Source: Carposina sasakii (taxonomy: Eukaryota; Arthropoda; Insecta; Lepidoptera; Carposinidae). Taken from it: a DNA stretch of 64,000 nucleotides. Below are positions 20,999 through 31,885 of the stretch, piece after piece; the stretch's first letter is position 1, and every line of letters begins with the position of its first letter. The DNA is taken from assembly GCA_014607495.2 (NCBI GenBank), contig CP053169.1:5828001-5892000 (forward strand), given 5' to 3'. Made by a program: the position numbers and the translations under genes. The notes below the pieces were generated by a model. That model searched no databases. It was not told the origin of the DNA and was given only the letters and a program-made list of their open reading frames with translations.

Positions 20999-21254
20999 GG
21001 CCGATTGGTGTAGTAGGTAGTGACCCTGCCTGCGACGCCATAGGTCCTGGGTTCGAATCCCGGTAGGTGCAAACATTGATATGATGAATATCGATATTTG
21101 TTTCCGAGTCATGGATGTATCTATACTTATCTATGTATTTATATACTGTTGCTTAGTACCCACGACACAAGACCTTAGGGATCTTACTCGTAATGTGGGA
21201 CTAGGTTAATGTGTTGTGTAGTGTGTGAATATTTATTATTATTTATTTATTTTA
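20999..21254 (+). mobile_element. SINE-A copy 2, full length, plus strand
   Basis: The clearest copy. Head GGCCGATTGGTGTAGTAGG (A-box-like), B box GGTTCGAATCC at 21050-21060, then CCGGTAGGTGCAAACATTG, GAGTCATGGATG, TAGTACCCACGACACAAGAC and GTGGGACTAGGTTAATGTG, and a TTAT/TTTA-rich tail. It ends about 25 bases before the LTR element that follows. Confidence 0.85.
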
Positions 21255-21280
21255 TTATATACATATTAGTGTATATACTC

Positions 21281-21552
21281 TATTATCAAGAAAAGTCTAG
21301 TCTTGTTTTACTATTTATAATTCAAAGGTACTCTGACTACAATATTATACTTTACAAGTTTTTCTATAACAAAATACAAATCTGACTCGCGACGCCATTA
21401 CTCGCAACAACTTATACTTTTGCACCAATCCGCGCCGTTCTCTCATCAGAGCTGCCAACCGACCGGCGACGTAATGCCGCGTTCCGAAAGGACCACGGTG
21501 CTGCCACCCGAAGCTGCGCTAACGCTGCGTTCAAAATAGGTTGTTGCCAACA
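21281..21552 (-). repeat. 3' LTR of the 1.62-kb element
   Basis: 272 bp, TATTATCAAGAAAAGTC to GGTTGTTGCCAACA on the plus strand. Matches the other LTR base for base except two substitutions. Confidence 0.9.
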
Positions 21553-21713
21553 CGGCCATGCTGCATTGTGCCTGCCCTCAGGCACCTTCACTATTCAGCT
21601 GAACCTGTAATAAGAATAAAACACTCCTTTTCCCTTATATGCATTTATAATTAAATATTTTGTTGTGAACTTTAATAGAAATCACCACACATTCTGTTTG
21701 ATTTATCTGAGTC

Positions 21714-22090
21714 ACAGGTTTGACCATCTAAACTACCTGCCCAGAGCTACCATTACCTGGCTTGTTCGCTTGAACTACCTGCTCAAAACAACTGAGTTCC
21801 AGGCTTGTTCGTTTGAACTACCATCTCAGTACCTTTGAGTCCCAGGCTTGTCCATTTGAACTACCTGCCCAATAGAGCTGAGTTCCAGGCTTGTTCGTTT
21901 GAACTACCATCTCAGTACATTTGAGTCCCAGGCTTGTCCATTTGAACTACCTGCCCAATAGAGCTGAGTTCCAGGCTTGTTCCTTTGAACTACCATCTCA
22001 GTACATTTGAGTCCCAGGCTTGTCCATTTGAACTACCAGCTCAGCACATCTGAGTCACAGGTTTGTTCCCCGCTCGGTCTACCTGCCCAG
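21714..22090. repeat. 43-bp minisatellite with 86-bp higher-order unit
   Basis: GGCTTG recurs at 21802, 21845, 21888, 21931, 21974 and 22017, exactly 43 bases apart. Two monomer types alternate (GTTCGTTTGAACTACCATCT and GTCCATTTGAACTACCTGCC), giving an 86-bp higher-order repeat, with more diverged monomers at both edges. 43 is not a multiple of three, which argues against a protein repeat. Confidence 0.9.
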
Positions 22091-22354
22091 AATCTACCAA
22101 AAAAATGTTTACATGGTTCATTGTCTTTAGTTCACAACCTAACATCATCCCTTTTTATGTTTTTAAAACATTTAGTACCAAAATTGGATTAATTTGTACA
22201 GTGAATATAGCAATTATAAAAATATACCTTGCCAACACTGTCATTTTATTTATTCATCCTTCCAATCCTCAGTACAGATCTATGGTTTCATATTTTCTGT
22301 GTAGCCATGCCCACATACTGTTAATTGCTTATGCTTATTTATTGTAAAGGTTAG

Positions 22355-22382
22355 TTCATCATCATCAGCCTATTGCAGTCAC
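22355..22382 (-). repeat. SINE-C 3' tail captured inside LTR element
   Basis: Plus-strand TCATCATCAGCCTATTGCAG, identical to the tail of the SINE-C/RTE-like family and in the same sense as the LTR element. It joins the Gag fragment directly. Confidence 0.7.
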
Positions 22383-22595
22383 ATTATCCTTCAACGGGTC
22401 AAATACTGGAATCATAGTACTCAAAGTATGTGTGTTATTACTTACAGTCTCAGTCCTTCGCTTACGTGATTGATACTTAGGTGGCGGAGAAGGTGTCTTA
22501 TTAAAGCTGCTTGACCTGCTACTGCTAATGGAAGAGGTTGAACTGGATCGCGAAAGACGCGATCTTTTTTTGTTTCGTTGTTGCGATCTTCCCAT
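22383..22595 (-). pseudogene. Gag N-terminal fragment, Ser/Arg-rich
   Basis: Start ATG at 22595-22593, 34 bases inside the right LTR. About 71 codons: a basic start (MGRSQQRNKKRSRL), a serine-rich run, PSPPPKYQSRKRR, then MIPVFDPLKDNV. The last piece resembles the opening of Gag domains in insect gypsy elements (IPxFDP...). Right after it the frame enters the SINE-C tail and stops. The rest of Gag and all of Pol are missing. It may still make a short RNA-binding-like peptide, but that is speculation. Confidence 0.55.
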
Positions 22596-22628
22596 TTTAA
22601 AGTGGACGTGAGATTTCTTCACTTCTGA

Positions 22629-22900
22629 TATTATCAAGAAAAGTCTAGTCTTGTTTTACTATTTATAATTCAAAGGTACTCTGACTACAATATTATACTT
22701 TACAAGTTTTTCTATAACAAAATACAAATCTGACTCGCGACGCCATTACTCGCAACAACTTATTCTTTTGCACCAATCCGCGCCGTTCTCTCATCAGAGC
22801 TGCCAACCGACCGGCGACGTAATGCCGCGTTCCGAAAGGACCACGGTGCTGCCACCCGAAGCTGCGCTAACGCTGCGTACAAAATAGGTTGTTGCCAACA
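22629..22900 (-). repeat. 5' LTR of the 1.62-kb element
   Basis: 272 bp; on the minus strand begins TGTTGGCAACAACC and ends CTTGATAATA. The sequence after it, TCAGAAGTGAAGAAATC, is where a primer site should lie, but I could not match it to a tRNA with confidence. Confidence 0.9.
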
Positions 22901-23203
22901 ACTCATAGTATTTGGTGGTCCCAGTTTCACATAGAATATGGCTTTTCCTTTTTACCTTCCTTCACCGAGACCGACATATACATGTATAAAATGCTACCTA
23001 GAATCTGGGACGCTCGCGTCTTCAGTGTGGAAACATTTAACACATTTTCAGGTGTTATGAAAATCTGTTTTGGCTATGATAGTTTGGTTGCCATGAAATT
23101 TTGTGAAAATTCTTGGCGGAAGGTTTCCGTGACTGCTTGTTAGAGATTTTAGGTGCTAAGTACTGAGATTTGAGGATTTTTCTCGAGAAATATCTCTTAA
23201 ATA

Positions 23204-23587
23204 TACAGGGTGTTTTTTTGTGGCCACCTTTAACGAAGGGTACGTATTCTATACATGAAATAAAGTAAGTTTATGCCAAAAAAACTGCGGGGATTTTTTT
23301 TTTTTTTGAAAAAAATTTTTAAATTCCTTGATCGTGCGAAATTTATAGTGTCTAGTGTTTATGTTAGTTTTTTTATAGACAGATATTAATTATTTTTCGT
23401 GAAAAAATCCTGCTACGCGCGTCTATGTGCATTTATGCAGAAAAACGCAGTCTATTTACTCAACTTTGGACCCTAATATTTTAGAAACCAGACACTTCCC
23501 AGGTAAGCTTCCATGGAGAAAAATTATCGTGATGATGAGGAGATTCCGTAGTTTTCGGGAACGTTGACGACCAAAAATCACCCTGTA
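23204..23587 (+). mobile_element. MITE-A copy 1
   Basis: Begins TACAGGGTGTTTTTTTGTGG and ends AAATCACCCTGTA; CAGGGTG is inverted at both ends next to TA. Internal blocks TTAACGAAGGGTACGTA, CTTGATCGTGCGAAATTTAT, GCTACGCGCGTCTATG and ACCAGACACTTCCCAGG recur in three other copies (34163, 50072, 63763). No coding frame. The stretch 22905-23203 holds nothing recognised. Confidence 0.8.
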
Positions 23588-23984
23588 TTTATGGTAAATG
23601 CATATCATTTTTTTCTACGTGTATTATAGAAAAATGTTAAATTTTATTTTGGTTTTCTGAAAAAAAAATATTCAAAAGCAAATTGGTAATGCTCTATTAG
23701 TTTATCACACACAATTGTTTTACCTAAGAACGTAGTAGACAGAAAATACTCTCACACTTCATAAATTCTAAGGCGTAATTCAAGCGTAAAATAACTCTTA
23801 ATCAAAACATTTGCAAGCGCTCCGTGCACAAGTACAATGTTGATTAGGTTTAATGCCGTGTTTAAACCATGCCAGCCGTATTACAGTGTCTCAGGCAATG
23901 TTTACGCGCAAACTGTATATCATATTCATACATAGTATACTCGATCTAAAGCTCAGTCACTTAACACTTATAAACTACTTTAAC

Positions 23985-24228
23985 TTTTAAGTCTATTGCA
24001 GTCCAATACTTGACGTAGACTGCGTGCGTAAGCCTCTCCCAAGGCACGCCCAAGGTGACTGTGGAGGGTTTTTGCCAATACTAGTCACCACGCTGAGCAG
24101 GCGGGTTAGTGACTGCAGTGTGATTTATGGATTGTGCGCTGCCCACCTTACGGGTACCCTTAATCGCCTCTTAACCTACGGGCATACATTTGGTGGTGTT
24201 ATTCTGCTCTGCCGACACCATATGGCAT
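23985..24228 (-). mobile_element. Diverged SINE-C copy
   Basis: TCTATTGCAGTCCAATACTT, CACCACGCTGAGCAGGCGG, GTGACTGCAGTGTGATTTAT and CCTTAATCGCCTC follow the order of the SINE-C copy at 46971. More divergent than the others. Its far end meets a MITE at 24230. 23588-23984 shows nothing recognised. Confidence 0.65.
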
Positions 24229-24229
24229 A

Positions 24230-24420
24230 CGCCCCTTGATTACGTAAAAGTAATAGCAAAGCCAGAGCAAAACGATAGAGAAAATTGTACAATATTCGCC
24301 TTGAAATGTCAAAGTTCCTTTGAAATTCATTTTACGTAATACGAATTTGACAAGCAATCAGCGATTTTTGTACAATTTTCGCTATCGCTTTGCTTTTGCT
24401 AGTTAGGTAATAAGGGGGCG
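24230..24420. mobile_element. Foldback MITE with CGCCCCTT ends
   Basis: 191 bp. Left arm CGCCCCTTGATTACGTAAAA..AGCAAAG..GATAGAGAAAATTGTACAA pairs with the right arm TTGTACAATTTTCGCTATCG..GTAATAAGGGGGCG over about 65 bases. Single copy in this window. Confidence 0.65.
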
Positions 24421-24426
24421 AAGGCG

Positions 24427-24580
24427 AACTGCATTCTTATGATCCCACAGCCATGTTTAACTTAGAGGAGACAGATGCTAACGATTAGTGACAAGTTGCT
24501 AGCTTATCGCCTGAGAGAAAGCCCAAGTTACTTAGTCGACTCTTACGACATGTACGGGAGCAAATGCAGCGAAGAGAGCA
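24427..24580 (+). mobile_element. SINE-E copy, plus strand
   Basis: GATCCCACAGCCATGTTTAA, AGTGACAAGTTGCTAGCTTA, TCGCCTGAGAGAAAGCCC and CTTAGTCGACTCTTACGACA match the middle of the family. Confidence 0.6.
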
Positions 24581-26319
24581 CTGCCATGTAACATCAGTGT
24601 ATTGCGGGAAAAATGAGATAAACATACAAAGGCAAAATTGAATTGGAGAATTTCGGCTTTCATATAACATTTATGTGATTGGTGAACTACGTATATACAT
24701 GCCTAGTAAGTACACGGTATTCAACATAACATAACTCTAGTAAGCGTTTCAATAACGGAATTAGGTCCATTGCTATACGATATCTATTAGCCTAGGCTGG
24801 AATATAAGCAGCTGGTCACGTAGAAGTTCTATACAGTCGACCACTTACACACTGGCACTAAACAACCAAAACCCTTTCTCAATGTTGAGTAAAGTATACC
24901 TAATGATTTTGATAGTTGTACCACACGCCATTCTTTGAAGACGTGTAAGCTGGGTTTCAGAGTTTCTTTATACTTAAAAATCCTGATATTGCTTCGAGTG
25001 TTTCTTACAGAGCAAAGCTACATTGTAAATACATGTTTTATAGATGCAATAATAATGACCTTATAGCAATAAAAAGATCCATCCACTCCCGTATGACTTA
25101 AATTTGGAACTAAAAGATTAATGAGATTGACCTACTCGTAGATCTTACATTGGATTATTTCATTTTATAGATATTAGGTCCGTAAATTAAACAAAGATAA
25201 CATCGATACGTTCAACAAAGCACCATCATTAGTTACACCTTACATTTTAATTTGTTAATCGTTACCCAAACTAATCAATCATTGGAAACATTGCATACAT
25301 CGATGAAAATTACACGTTATCGACGGTCATTCATTGGTCATTACCTTTTTTCATCAGGGCAAAGGCGTATGGGGCTTTTGTGCCAGCGATGTCTGACATT
25401 TAATTAATTTCTGCCAGAGTCAGCCCTAAATAAAGGATCGGGAACAATTTATCATGAACCGGCTATTGTCGGTCGGAGGATGTAAAAAACACGATCGTAT
25501 CGATATGAGCGGTTTTATTTATGAGGATTGGTGAAGAAGTGATGAAAGAGACTCGGATCTTACTGAATGAAAGATATTAAGTGTGAAAGGGTAATGGAAT
25601 ACCTACCTATACGATAGGTTGATATATTGCAAATTAGTATACAACATCAAAAGTGTTTTAATATTAAGCGTATAGTCATGGAAATGACCTTAAACCCCCC
25701 TTGCCACGTATGGGTATTCCTCATTTAATTCTTTACGCGATTGGCACATTATTATAATTCTATTCGACAAAAAAAGAACGAGACTTCAGATGTCATTTAA
25801 AATTAATCCGATGATCAAGGAGTTGTTATAGAGATTTTTAAAATTTCTTATCCCCCCATGAGATGTGGCGGGAAGTCAGGCTTATGCCCAGCAGTGGAAA
25901 ACATTATTGGTTTTACAATAGATCAAACGGGAGCCATTTAAATTTGATTTCCATCAAGTTACACACTGAACGTTAACCTAAGCCCCTTAACTACTTACAT
26001 TGTTTCATTTCGCGTTCATTTTATTTATTGTAGTTTCATAAACTCTTTTTTTACTTCACTTTTACAGCTTCGAAGTTTGATTTGTTTTTTTACAATGTTG
26101 AAGCCGGCTTATCAAATGTTTACAGCAGATATACGAGTGGCAATGCAGTAAATAACAATTTCGAATTCAACTTAATATGACATTTTACTCACACAAGGTT
26201 CGACACTTGAAATATATTACGAGATTTCGCTGCTGTATATTGCACTCATACTAAGAATGATTTTTGAAAGTAGCGTGAGCGAGCAATCTTAAGAATCATT
26301 GTTGGGAGTACAATGCCAT
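24581..26319. other. No gene recognised
   Basis: 1.7 kb of AT-rich DNA with no supported gene, RNA or repeat. Confidence 0.45.
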
Positions 26320-26410
26320 TTGATTTGAATAAAATTTGGAGAAAGGACATAGGCTACTTTTAATACCGGTAAAACATTTTTTCCGCGAATAATTTCGACA
26401 TTTTGTTTTT
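26320..26410 (+). repeat. Helitron-like internal fragment
   Basis: AAGGACATAGGCTACTTTTA, TACCGGTAAAACATTTTT and AATAATTTCGACATTTTG follow the 3' half of the Helitron family. The CTAG end is absent. Confidence 0.45.
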
Positions 26411-26574
26411 TTTATTATTTTATTGTCATTATGATTACGTACTTTTTGGGTCGGGGTTTTTTTTTAAATTTTTGAATTTTTGAGCTTTTCATGCTTTTTG
26501 AATGAGCTCCTTAATTTTTCATTTTTTCATTTAATTTCTTTTCTTTATTTTTCGCCGCGTAAAATTTTTAGATA

Positions 26575-27350
26575 TGGGATGTCGCTATATGCGATCTCGA
26601 CCAAAGGAAGCTGTTTAACAAACTGGCTCTGGGAGAATTGCAGAGATTAAGAAACAATAAAGATTATACTTTGGTCATTCTAGATTTTCAGCAAAAATAT
26701 GAATCGGTTTATCCGTTTCATTCCGGCATTCCAGGATTTCATCCGCCACATCCCATTTCCAGCATCAGGTCCTCGTCAATTAGAAACATGAAAAGAACCA
26801 GTCAAGACAAATTCAACGAGCCCAGATTCGATGGGTTACTAAAGGTAGAAGTAGACCAGGGTTACGTCTCCTACCTTCGAGACCTATCATCAGACCAGCT
26901 CAGAGGTTCCAGATTTCCAGCATCAGGTCCTCGTCAATTAGAAACATAAAGAGAACTAGTTAAGACAAATCCAACGAGCCCAAACTCGATGGGTTTACTA
27001 AAAGGCAGTCCAGGGTTACGTCTCCTATCTTCGAGCCCTAACAGCAGACCAGCTCAGTGGTTCCAGAAGACATTAGTGTTTCAAATGTCAGATCCCACAT
27101 ATGCTTGCAAGCAAACTGAGCATGTAACATTCCTATCACACCTAACAAACTGATTTCCACCAAACATAGCTAAGATCACTCTCGACTGAAATACCATTTA
27201 AACAGAAAAACCGCATTAAAATCGGATCATCCGTTTGGGAGCTACGATGCCACAGACAGACACATACACATTTACAGACACACACACACACACACACAGA
27301 CACGTCAAACTTATAACACCCCGTCGTTTTTGCGTCGGGGGTTAAAAAGA
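26575..27350 (+). repeat. Composite repeat with 156-bp tandem duplication
   Basis: ATTTCCAGCATCAGGTCCTC starts at about 26755 and again at about 26911, beginning two near-identical blocks (AACGAGCCCA, GGTTACGTCTCCTA, CAGACCAGCTCAG). The right part runs CCGTTTGGGAGCTACGATGC, an AC/AG microsatellite (about 27265-27305) and CGTCGGGGGTTAAAAA. I associate that ending with a common lepidopteran repeat. A 103-codon frame inside has no known motif. Confidence 0.5.
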
Positions 27351-27368
27351 CATCGTTTCTTTATGTTA

Positions 27369-27728
27369 TATTGGGTGTAAAAAGATAACTTTGTTCTTTT
27401 AATACCTCGTATTCTTTGTAACATCACGATCATTTTTTTCTATGGATATTATATTGAGGTCCAAATTTACATTAATATTATCATCCATCTGAAATCGGTT
27501 AACAAACATTTTTTTCAAAGATACTATGTCAAAATGTTATAATGTTAATTTTGTAGATACATTTGTACTTTGTGCATCAAACGAATACATTTCTTGCAAT
27601 AAAGCAACAGTATTTTTTCATAATTTTTTTGTCCTTTCCCAGGGTTGGTTCCATAGAAGAAAATGATCGTAACTTTACAAAGAATACGAGGTATTAAAAA
27701 AACATCGTTGTCTTTTTACACCATGTAT
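27369..27728. mobile_element. MITE with 78-bp terminal inverted repeats
   Basis: Left TTGGGTGTAAAAAGATAACT...TAATACCTCGTATTCTTTGT...TTTTTCTATGGA is inverted on the right, ending TTTTTACACCATGTATA. Lies next to TA on both sides. The arm words GATCATTTTTTTCTATGG resemble the middle of MITE-A. Confidence 0.75.
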
Positions 27729-28044
27729 ATAAAAATTAAACTGTCATGTTTGGAATATGTTATTTATAATACAAATAACAATTCTCCCATTTAATTAGAC
27801 ATTGCTATTTAATAAATCTGTTAAAATTAAAGTGCCTGACACTTTAATTATAATTTGTTTATCCAAATATTTATAAATAAACGGAAATATTTTCGAAACA
27901 GTCTCCATGGAAATAAAGATTGTGGTCATTGCTAATTGGACTTTCCGATTTAATTTCCGAATCGGGAATTACACGATTCCTCCATTATGTCCCGGGAAAA
28001 TGCTCTTTTAATAATGAGCTTGTTCGGAATAAACTTTACCAGTA

Positions 28045-28400
28045 CATCATTGAAATATAACCTATGCTAGACAAGGCGCCAAGATCTGTTGCGTAACCCA
28101 ACTGCCTGGTAGTGGCATGTATCCAGCAGCCAGGCTTGGTTGTCAGTCCATCTCGCGGGTGGTCTTCTCACGCTGCGGTTGACGACACGTAATCTCCACT
28201 ATAGAACCCTTCGGTTCCATCAGCCATCTGGGAGTGGCCTGCATCCAGCAGATACCCGCCAGGCTTAGTTGTCCGTCCATCTCGCGGGTGGTCTTCTCAC
28301 GCTGCGGTTGACGATACATAATCTCCTATACTATAGAACCCTTCGTCTCCATTAGCCATCTGTTCTTCGAACTATGTACCTACATAGGTTCGAGGCTATG
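28045..28400 (-). pseudogene. RTE-like LINE C-terminal fragment, duplicated inside
   Basis: TCTCGCGGGTGGTCTTCTCA with CGCTGCGGTTGACGA occurs twice (about 28153 and 28274). Each block matches the minus-strand coding region at 57755-57860 (GRPPARWTDDLV part). The two blocks are about 120 bases apart, a tandem duplication within a decayed copy. No open frame remains. 27729-28044 holds nothing recognised. Confidence 0.6.
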
Positions 28401-28987
28401 TCGGTGTGTCGCTTGGACGATGAAAGTAGTATAAAATTGTACTAATTTCTAACTTTAGATATCAACAGTTTATTTTTAAGGTAGCTTGTGTTCATCAAAT
28501 CATTTACAACCGAGCAAGTACCTAATGTCACAATTTTCATTCTTCGTCGCTTCTCACACTCCATAAAGTTTGATTTGAATTAATTGAGATCAAATAAATT
28601 CAAGCGTTTAAAATTATCAATAAATCGATCTCCAAATGATGGAGCAATTGAACAACAATTTCATCAAAGGAAATTCCAAGACATATTCGAAATTATCGAG
28701 TGATGTTTCGCTGATAATAAATTATATTTTCTCCTAGTTCGCTGTTAGCTCCTGCTACGGCAATGTCTACCTATAATAATATACTAGATACCAAGAAGTA
28801 TCTGTGATATTTGATCTCAAAGTTCCAAAATTTGGTATTAAAATAATTACCAAATAATTCTGAGATATACAAAAAATCTCTCAATCGGTTATTAAAATTG
28901 GCTGTAAGTACACATTCAGGGTCGATTTTGATCCCTTTACCTACGAATTCATATGTCTGTGATATTGACTTGATTGATAGCTACGCT
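28401..28987. other. No gene recognised
   Basis: AT-rich; nothing recognised. Confidence 0.4.
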
Positions 28988-29090
28988 AAACCTAGCTGTA
29001 GGCTCCCTGAGATTTCCTTTATGTTCCTGCAGTTCTGGCTTTCCCATTTCGAGAACACAGCTCTGTGTATATGCACGTACATCTAAGCTA
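28988..29090 (-). mobile_element. SINE-E fragment, minus strand
   Basis: TGAGATTTCCTTTATGTTCC, TGCAGTTCTGGCTTTCCCAT and AACACAGCTCTGTGTATATG are the inverted start of the SINE-E family. Confidence 0.55.
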
Positions 29091-29835
29091 TTATAAAAAT
29101 CAATATACACAAGCAGTAAATTCCCGTCGGTAGGGGTACCTAATCCGCCACTTAGGGGCTAGGAAACATCTTGCTTTTAACACGGGAAACTCTCGACGAA
29201 GCCATTAATTTATGCTTCGTCCTCGTGAAACGTATGAGTAAGGAATTTTATTGAATATTGCTGAAAATGGCAATTATTTTCTTACCAATTTTTACATGCA
29301 TAGGATCATCGTATCCTACTGTACAACAGCCTCTTACCTGTTTATGTCTTGTTATTTAGCAATTATTTGAAATACATGAAAAATATTTAAAATGCTGCTT
29401 ATTCATTCATTACCCTATCATTAATAAACTACATACCTACTTCGACATGGAAGTATAAAAGAAGCATTTAGAAAGTCTTAAGCTATAAGTTATAAAATAT
29501 CTATGCTCGGGCCAAAATTATGACTAGTCAATGAAAAGCGTCAAGTTTGTAAAAGCAAGTACTAAAACTCAAATCTTATTATGTTTTGTACTACCCTAAG
29601 TGCACTAAAATTTACTCAAAGCAACTTTAAAGTGCCAAATAAAACACAAGAACCGAATTTTGAGCGTATTTTTCAGTATCGCGCCGAGAGCGGACCTGTG
29701 CCCGTGGTCTGTATATTTCAGGAATTTAAATTATTAAATGAAAATGTCCTTTTCACATTGTGCTGTGGTTTGTCACATTTCGCGTGAGTACTTTATTTAA
29801 CTTTTGAATAGACGGGCGATTTATTGCTAGTAATA
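29091..29835. other. No gene recognised
   Basis: AT-rich; no supported feature. Confidence 0.4.
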
Positions 29836-30060
29836 AATAAATAAATATTCACACACTTCAGAACTTATTAACCAGTCTCACACTAAGATCCCTAGGTCTT
29901 GTGTCGTGGGTGGTAGGCAACGGTCTATAAATACATAACATTAATGACTGAGAAATAAACATAGATATTCATCATATCAATGTTTGCGCCTAACGGGATT
30001 CGAACCCAGGGCCTATGGCGTCGCAGGCAGAGCCACTACCGACTACACCAATCGGCCGTC
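29836..30060 (-). mobile_element. SINE-A copy 3, minus strand
   Basis: AATAAATAAATATTCACACA (tail side), CTTGTGTCGTGGGTGG, CAATGTTTGCGCCTAACGGG, ATTCGAACCC (inverted B box) and ACACCAATCGGCCGTC (head). Near full length. Confidence 0.8.
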
Positions 30061-30095
30061 ATTCTAAGTATTACCCACCTGATTCCAAGAGGTCT

Positions 30096-30834
30096 TATTT
30101 ATCAAAGGATGATGGGCAAAATGTCCCCACCCACCAAAAAACGACCAGACATATATCGTTGGAAAGCTCTTTTTGTAACTAATTGATTCTATTGGAGAGA
30201 TTCTCAAATCGTTGTATGAAAAAAAGTTAAAGCTAAAAGAAATCTTCAAAAAATAGAAAAAGACAAAATGATGTCCTTTTTTACTTAAAAGGCAAGTACT
30301 TTTTAAAGTATTAAGTAATCTCAAAAAGAGATGATTAAGACAAAACGATAAAATATTAATAAAAATAGAATATTATTATATATAGAATATTATTGAATAG
30401 AACGTTTTTTTTTCATCAACGTTTACGAATACTACGCATTTTTCTCGTCATCATGAATGTTTTTCTCCATAAAAGCATAACTGGGAAGTGTCTGGTTTCC
30501 AAGATAATAAGAGCCGAAGTTAAGATAACATTCTGTATATACAAGCCTTTTAATGGCATATTATGGGTTGTCCACTATCACATCAATTAGAAATCAAGCA
30601 GGACCAGCGATTAAAGGCTGATAACACGCAGGTTACTAACAAAACACTTGAATAATAACTTTTAGGAAAAAATCAGAATTCTTTGAGCTATAATTTTTTC
30701 ACACAACGATTTGAGAATCATCCCTATAGTAACAATTGATGGTGACAAAAAGAGCTTTCTAACGACATACGTCTGATCGTCATTGGTCGGTGAGGACTCT
30801 GCCATACATTTTTGCCCATCATCCTTTATGATAA
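30096..30834. mobile_element. 739-bp element with long imperfect TIRs
   Basis: TTATCAAAGGATGATGGGCA at the left and TGCCCATCATCCTTTATGAT at the right begin imperfect inverted arms of more than 100 bp (shared words CGTTGGAAAGCTCTTTTTGT, GATTCTCAAATCGTTGT). The centre (about 30400-30530) has ACTGGGAAGTGTCTGGTTTC and CTCGTCATCATGAATG, related to the MITE-A interior. No transposase frame. Confidence 0.65.
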
Positions 30835-31643
30835 TGTAAGTTAGGCATATTCAAGGATAAAAATTTTTGGAGATTTAAACAAAATCCAAGAAACAATAAA
30901 ATTAAAAAGTTTATACCTAAGTCTCTTTTATATTAATTTTAATAAATTCTTTTGAACAAGACTTCCGTAGGTATGCGATTATAATTGGATTAGTTAAGGA
31001 AACAGAAAATAGAATAAAATAAAGGAACAATAAGGAAAATATAGAAAAAAAAATAATAATAATCCAATTAAAGTACATATTAAAGGAACATTTCAGATTT
31101 TTTTAATAAAGTGCCGTTGTTGCTTATAATCGTGTAAAAGAAATACCTTGCCACTGATTGTTATTGATATTTAAAACCTACGCTAATGCAATTAAAAATA
31201 AATAGTAGGTAATAAATAATAAATAATAAAAAAAGAATTTAATAAAAAATATATATATTCTATATTATATATATTCCATTTACAGTAACATATAATAAAA
31301 ACATATATAAGCACTATAAGTATCATGTACCTTTGGATGAGACATAGTAGTACTTTATTTTCTTTTATATAATATTTATTTTAAGCCATATCGCCTCGAT
31401 TTATTATATGGAGGCGTAATTAACTACCTATTTATTAACACATGAAGTATCTCGTCTGCTCATGCCAGCTGTCCTGAAACATTATGAATTTTGGAGATGT
31501 ATGTCATATTAATCCAGCGCTTTCAGTTAAATTCAGTCGCAGTATTCAATCTCATTTACCTTCCTTCTTCTGATTAGCGAACTGTGGAAACATGTTTAAT
31601 ATATTTATATGGATTTAGGTATATAGGTACATACATATATATA
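30835..31643. other. Very AT-rich, no gene
   Basis: Dense A/T runs and TATA-like simple sequence (about 31240-31280). No supported feature. Confidence 0.45.
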
Positions 31644-31885
31644 AATAAATAAATAAATATTCACACACTACACAACACATTAACCTAGTCCCACACTAAG
31701 ATCCCTAAGGTCTTGTGTCGTGGGTACTAAGCTACGGTATATAAATACATAGATAAGTATAGAAACATCCATGACTCGAAGCAAACATCGATATTCATCA
31801 TATCAATGTTTGCACCTACCGGGGTTCGAACCCTGGACCTATGGCGTCGCAAACAGGGTCACTACCTACTAGATCAATCGGCCGT
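31644..31885 (-). mobile_element. SINE-A copy 4, minus strand
   Basis: AAATAAATATTCACACACTA, AAGGTCTTGTGTCGTGGGTA, TTTGCACCTACCGGGGTTCG (inverted B box) and ATCAATCGGCCGTC. Full length apart from small changes. Confidence 0.85.

Larger units (their letters stand above)
21281..22900 (-). mobile_element. Non-autonomous LTR retrotransposon (1.62 kb)
   Basis: Two 272-bp direct repeats bound 1,076 bp, and ACTC occurs just outside each end (21277-21280, 22901-22904), a 4-bp target duplication. The LTRs differ at two sites, so insertion is recent. Orientation is minus, judged from the Gag-like frame that starts 34 bases inside the right LTR. The interior has that Gag N-terminus (22383-22595), a 28-bp SINE-C tail, and a minisatellite (21714-22090), with no protease, RT or integrase. 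Movement must have used enzymes of a relative. LTR ends read TG...TA on the minus strand rather than TG...CA. Confidence 0.85.

Noticed and set aside
20999..21070. Possible tRNA gene at the SINE-A head.
   Set aside because: Only A and B boxes are kept; the cloverleaf does not close and the sequence is repeated seven times with a SINE body.
27265..27305. CRISPR-like regular repeats.
   Set aside because: It is a dinucleotide microsatellite; no spacer-repeat pattern exists anywhere in the window, and the genome is eukaryotic.
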